Positions 13,567 through 16,149 of a stretch of 16,149 bases of DNA are shown in pieces. A program made the position numbers and the translations under genes. Each line of letters starts with the position of its first letter. Positions within the stretch are counted from its first letter, which is position 1. The stretch lies in NCBI GenBank assembly GCA_904502075.1, contig CAJGDL010000025.1, positions 1 to 16,149 of the forward strand, written 5' to 3'. A model generated the notes under the pieces. The model did no database searches, was not told the DNA's origin, and worked only from the letters and a program-made list of their open reading frames with translations. Source of the stretch: an uncultured Alistipes sp. GTDB lineage: Bacteria; Bacteroidota; Bacteroidia; Bacteroidales; Rikenellaceae.

Positions 13567-15027
13567 CTACTTCGTACCGAACTTGAAGTCCAGACCCAGA
13601 CCCCACGAAATCGAGGTGCGGTTGTAAACATCCTTGTAGCTCAAGGCGGGGTTCGTTGCATCGACAAAGTTGTTGGTGATATCCTTGTCGTAGAAGGTCT
13701 TCATGAAACCGGCATTCAAGGCCATGAAGTCGGTGATCTGGAACTTGAGACCCAAACCTACCGAGGTCGACGAGATCGAGAAGTTCATGTCCGAGTACTT
13801 CGACTCATCGAGGTTGAGCTGCGTGCGCTGGGCACCGAGGCTGACCATCCAACGATCGGTGATCGACCACTCGGCTCCGGCCAGGTACTCATTCGTGTTG
13901 CCCAATACGGTACCAGCCTGCGTGAAGCTGTTCTCGGCATCCTTGTCGAAGAAGTGGTGCCACTCCAAGGTCACCTTCACGGGACCGCAGTTGCGGCTGG
14001 CGGCTACGGCCAACAGGGCGGGCGTCTCGGCCTTCACCTTGGTGCCGTGGGTAAAGATGCCGTTGATCACGGGGTCGTTGGCCGAAACGGGAGCCGACTC
14101 GATCTCGAGCTCGGTGGCCATCTTGAACTCATACTTGATCGAAGCATCCCACTTGCCGTGGTGGAAAGCCACAGCCAGCACGGGGCTGATCGAATAACCC
14201 TTCTGCTTTACATCGAGGGTGTGGTCGGCCGTCTTCACGGCATTCTCACCCAAAGCCTTCTGCATCTCGGGGCTCAGCATACCCATCTGCTGCAACATCT
14301 GGGCAGCCGTGGTGAAGAGGGCCGAAGCCGACATCATCTGACCATTCAGACCCATAGCAGGAGCCGAGGGGTTCACCTGAATGTTCTTCATGTAGCCCTC
14401 ATAAGCATTCGAGGTGTTGCTGTAACGCACCAAAGCCGATACCGACAACCAATCGGTGATGCGGAAGGCGGCACCCAGGTTGAAGGCCAAGGTCATCGAC
14501 TTACCCTTCAGGTACATATCCATGGCATACTGGTTGGCCGTCAAGCCAAACTGCTGACCCAACTGCGAAATGCCGGCGGGCAGTACGGCAAACTGACGCT
14601 CGAACGAAGCAAGACCCTGGCCAAACTCCAGCGAACCGCCACCGCCGTTCACACCCATACCGAGCATCACGGCCCAACGATTCTTCTTCCATGCGAGGTG
14701 GAAGCTGGGGATCGCGGGCGAGAAGACATCGGCCTCATAGCTCTTGGTCGTCTGACCAAGGTTGGCGGCATTCATGCCAAAGGGGGCGAAGGTGGCATCC
14801 ACCGTGCGGGTCTGGTAGGCCATCTGGTCGCTCAGACCGAAGTGCCAGCCGTTCTCCATAAATACCAAACCTGCGGGGTTGTGATAAACCGCATCGGGAT
14901 CGAGCGACGTACCGCGGGCAACGCTACGCAGGAACGAGGCGCTCTGGTTGGTGTTGGTCATCAGACCACCTGCCAGGGCGGGCAATACCACGATGGCAGC
15001 AACGATCGAAAGGAAAATTTTCTTCAT
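13567..15027 (-). CDS. OmpP1/FadL/TodX-family outer-membrane transporter
   Basis: The 486-residue product has a signal peptide ending near LPALA. The family signature is the N-terminal plug-region DAVYHNPAGL (NPAGL at 50-54). Further on it shows FHLAWKKNRWAVMLGMGVNG, many Gly/aromatic amphipathic strands and a C-terminal strand (SISWGLGLDFKFG). Members take long-chain fatty acids or other hydrophobic compounds across the outer membrane; the substrate here cannot be told. The ATG at 15027 (MKKIFLSIVA) is preferred; an in-frame TTG lies three codons earlier. A strong own promoter, a dyad over the -7 box, a palindrome in the leader and a terminator suggest a single-gene unit. The product is about average length for the Bacteroidetes branch. 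Confidence 0.9.
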   Translation of the reverse strand: MKKIFLSIVAAIVVLPALAGGLMTNTNQSASFLRSVARGTSLDPDAVYHNPAGLVFMENGWHFGLSDQMAYQTRTVDATFAPFGMNAANLGQTTKSYEADVFSPAIPSFHLAWKKNRWAVMLGMGVNGGGGSLEFGQGLASFERQFAVLPAGISQLGQQFGLTANQYAMDMYLKGKSMTLAFNLGAAFRITDWLSVSALVRYSNTSNAYEGYMKNIQVNPSAPAMGLNGQMMSASALFTTAAQMLQQMGMLSPEMQKALGENAVKTADHTLDVKQKGYSISPVLAVAFHHGKWDASIKYEFKMATELEIESAPVSANDPVINGIFTHGTKVKAETPALLAVAASRNCGPVKVTLEWHHFFDKDAENSFTQAGTVLGNTNEYLAGAEWSITDRWMVSLGAQRTQLNLDESKYSDMNFSISSTSVGLGLKFQITDFMALNAGFMKTFYDKDITNNFVDATNPALSYKDVYNRTSISWGLGLDFKFGTK

Positions 15028-15081
15028 TTTCTTCAATTTTTTGGTTTCACATTACCCTCCTCGGGGAGCCATTTGGACCAC

Positions 15082-15098
15082 CAAAAAGGGCCTTTTTG
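15082..15098 (-). promoter_or_regulatory. Palindrome in the FadL-type gene leader
   Basis: CAAAAAGG (15082-15089) and CCTTTTTG (15091-15098) form a perfect 8-bp inverted repeat around one G. It lies about 10 bases downstream of the predicted start of the minus-strand transcript, so it may bind a protein; the loop of one base is too tight for an RNA hairpin with all pairs formed. Confidence 0.45.
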
Positions 15099-15109
15099 TA
15101 TAAAAAATC

Positions 15110-15123
15110 GGTACAAATGTACC
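15110..15123. promoter_or_regulatory. Dyad over the FadL-type -7 box (candidate operator)
   Basis: GGTAC-AAAT-GTACC is a perfect 5-bp inverted repeat whose centre is the -7 box of the minus-strand promoter. A factor bound here would block polymerase. No cognate regulator is encoded nearby. Confidence 0.45.
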
Positions 15124-15145
15124 ATATTAGCACGCTACTCCCAAA
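15114..15145 (-). promoter_or_regulatory. Promoter of the FadL-type gene
   Basis: On the minus strand TTTG (15145-15142), 20 bp, then TACATTTG (15121-15114): both elements match the Bacteroidetes consensus. The leader would be about 80 nt. Confidence 0.85.
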
Positions 15146-15240
15146 TATTTCGACCAAAATTTCCAAAAAATCGGTAAAAATACCCATAGAAGAGGCTCTG
15201 GGCTCCCTATCACCCCTTTTAAAACTCCCTTTCGGGCATT

Positions 15241-15261
15241 GCTTTTGCGGGGAGCAAAAGC
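15241..15261. promoter_or_regulatory. Inverted repeat upstream of the PepSY-like gene promoter
   Basis: GCTTTTGC (15241-15248), loop GGGGA, GCAAAAGC (15254-15261): a perfect 8-bp dyad about 30 bp upstream of the -33 element. A 10-bp palindrome ACAAATTTGT lies at 15269-15278. Either could be an operator; neither has a T run on the plus strand. Otherwise the divergent gap 15146-15289 holds nothing recognised. Confidence 0.35.
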
Positions 15262-15289
15262 AGATTTAACAAATTTGTAACACGCTCTG

Positions 15290-15321
15290 CTTGCAAGAGC
15301 CTAAAGAATAGATTATCTTTG
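15290..15321 (+). promoter_or_regulatory. Promoter of the PepSY-like gene
   Basis: CTTG (15290-15293), 20 bp, then TATCTTTG (15314-15321), an exact -7 box, 29 bp before the ATG. Confidence 0.75.
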
Positions 15322-15350
15322 AAATTGAAAACCAACAAAAAACCAAAGCG

Positions 15351-15791
15351 ATGAAAAAAATTTCTATCTTTCTGTTGTCGCTCCTAACAACGGTTTCGGC
15401 TTTTGCCGCCACTGACGACAACAAGCCCGTTCGCGCGGAAGAGCTCCCCGCGAAGGCCAAAACTTTCCTGGCCACCTACTTTGCCAATGATCCCGTAAGT
15501 TTTGCCACGCTCGACAACGACTGGTTCGGCGGCACCTACGAGGTGCGCCTGCAATCGGGAAGCGAAATCGACTTCACCAAAGAGGGCGAATGGACAGCCA
15601 TCGACACCAAACCGCGCACGGTTCCCACCGAAGTCATTCCCGCACCTATATATAAAGAGGTGAGCAGCCGCTTCCCGGGACGCACGATCACAAAGATCGA
15701 CCGCGACCGTCGCGACTATGAATTGGAACTGAACGACGGCCTGGAGCTGACCTTCAACCTGAAGTTCGACCTGATCGGCATCGACGACTAA
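15351..15791 (+). CDS. Periplasmic PepSY-like domain protein
   Basis: The 146-residue product has a clean signal peptide (MKKISIFLLSLLTTVSAFAA). The mature part starts with EELPAKAKTFLATYFAND, a helix, then ATLDNDWFGGTYEVRLQSG and EIDFTKEGEWTAID, and after VIPAPIYKEVSSRFPGRTIT the pattern repeats with KIDRDRRDYELELNDGLELT ending in FDLIGID. Two helix-plus-sheet units of this kind are typical of the PepSY-like (formerly DUF2874) proteins of Bacteroidetes. These are small periplasmic proteins with no enzyme activity known. It has its own promoter, divergent from the FadL-type gene, and stands alone before two hairpins. The function is unknown; shared regulation with its divergent neighbour is only a possibility. 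Confidence 0.85.
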   Translation: MKKISIFLLSLLTTVSAFAATDDNKPVRAEELPAKAKTFLATYFANDPVSFATLDNDWFGGTYEVRLQSGSEIDFTKEGEWTAIDTKPRTVPTEVIPAPIYKEVSSRFPGRTITKIDRDRRDYELELNDGLELTFNLKFDLIGIDD

Positions 15792-15803
15792 TCTGCAGCC
15801 AAT

Positions 15804-15838
15804 CGGCTTGCAACCCGGAGCCTCTCTGCGGCAAGCCG
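15804..15838 (+). terminator. Hairpin after the PepSY-like gene
   Basis: CGGCTTGC (15804-15811) pairs perfectly with GCAAGCCG (15831-15838) across a 19-base loop, beginning 12 bp after the stop codon. No T run follows, so it may protect the 3' end instead of terminating. Confidence 0.45.
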
Positions 15839-15860
15839 TAAACTCGCGACAGAAAATCCA

Positions 15861-15906
15861 AAGGGCATCGGCCTATCGAGGGGACCCCTTCGTCGCCGAT
15901 GCCCTT
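15861..15906. terminator. Strong hairpin, probable terminator
   Basis: AAGGGCATCGGC (15861-15872) pairs perfectly over 12 bp with GCCGATGCCCTT (15895-15906), and the loop can form an inner GGGG/CCCC stem. The plus-strand tail (ATTGT) is poor in T, while on the minus strand GGATTTTC follows, so its direction is unclear. The remaining bases up to the tRNA promoter hold nothing recognised. Confidence 0.6.
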
Positions 15907-16025
15907 ATTGTATCGAGTAGGCCAAGGAGAGAAGAGAAAAACGAGGGGGTTCGGCCCAAATTCTCGGTTTTTTGAGCGGTTTTTCACTTTTTTTGCATTT
16001 TTTCACGATTTTTGTTCGGAAAAAT

Positions 16026-16056
16026 TTGGAAATATAAAAATAATGCGTACCTTTGC
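16026..16056 (+). promoter_or_regulatory. Promoter of tRNA-Glu
   Basis: TTTG (16026-16029), 19 bp, then TACCTTTG (16049-16056): an exact match to both Bacteroidetes elements, ending 15 bp before the tRNA. Confidence 0.88.
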
Positions 16057-16071
16057 ATCATCAAAATCATG

Positions 16072-16143
16072 GTGGATTCATCTAAGGGCTAGGATACATG
16101 CCTCTCACGCATGACATAGGGGTTCGAATCCCCTATCCACTAC
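16072..16143 (+). tRNA. tRNA-Glu (anticodon CTC)
   Basis: A 72-nt cloverleaf: acceptor GGTGGAT/ATCCACT with a G-T first pair, D-stem ATC/GAT, anticodon stem CATGC/GCATG with loop CTCTCAC (anticodon CTC, reading GAG), and T-arm AGGGG-TTCGAAT-CCCCT. The discriminator is A and CCA is not fully encoded. GAG is frequent in the genes of this window, so a dedicated CTC tRNA fits the codon use. Confidence 0.92.
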
Positions 16144-16149
16144 AAAAGA

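Noticed and set aside
13442..13606. N-terminal extension of guaD by 55 codons
   Set aside because: The extension has no ATG, translates the FadL terminator and stop region, and lies outside the normal deaminase length.
15754..15987. A 77-codon minus-strand frame downstream of the PepSY-like gene
   Set aside because: It runs through both hairpins, overlaps the end of the sense gene and has no recognisable family or start context.

Overview
The window is about 16 kb of a Bacteroidales chromosome, most like Alistipes/Rikenellaceae. The grounds are a GC-rich coding style, AT-rich gaps, promoters of the Bacteroidetes type (TTTG, 19-20 bp, TAnnTTTG), starts without Shine-Dalgarno sites, and Bacteroidetes-style envelope proteins (a TonB-plug/TonB-C mini-protein, PepSY-like, FadL/OmpP1, and a barrel with a small N-terminal beta domain). 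The genus is an inference; the phylum is well supported.

Layout. Left edge, minus strand: the start of the str operon (rpsL, then rpsG running off the window) with a promoter and a leader of about 180 nt. A gap of some 440 bp without a confident gene follows. Plus strand: leuS with a terminator; then prfA, a small secreted protein and xseA as one tight cluster. From 7384 to 12807 lie six consecutive plus-strand genes for exported proteins behind one good promoter: two paralogous small proteins flanking a beta-barrel protein, a TolB-N/CsgG/LpoB-like protein, a protein joining an N-terminal alpha/beta region to a helical TPR-like tail, and a 464-residue protein with an SH3-like C-terminal segment. 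A strong terminator that should work in both directions closes this block. Minus strand: a guanine deaminase gene with tRNA-Arg(CCT) 13 bp behind it, and a FadL-type outer-membrane transporter with its own promoter and terminator. Divergent from it is a PepSY-like periplasmic protein, then two hairpins, and at the right edge a tRNA-Glu(CTC) with a textbook promoter.

How it fits together. The flanks are housekeeping translation genes (S12, S7, LeuRS, RF1, two tRNAs), DNA repair (ExoVII large subunit) and purine salvage. The accessory core is the six-gene envelope block. Its domain mix (LPP20/FlgT-N-like small proteins, TolB-N/CsgG-like protein, SH3-like C-terminus, outer-membrane barrel) recalls the FlgO/FlgP/FlgT and LpoB/CsgG kinds of outer-membrane-associated assemblies, but nothing flagellar is present. 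It is the best candidate here for an undescribed system. Each junction carries a CAACC-containing motif, usually close to CAACCACTA, and two junctions carry strong hairpins, suggesting graded expression. All family assignments for this block rest on reading the sequence by eye and need profile searches.
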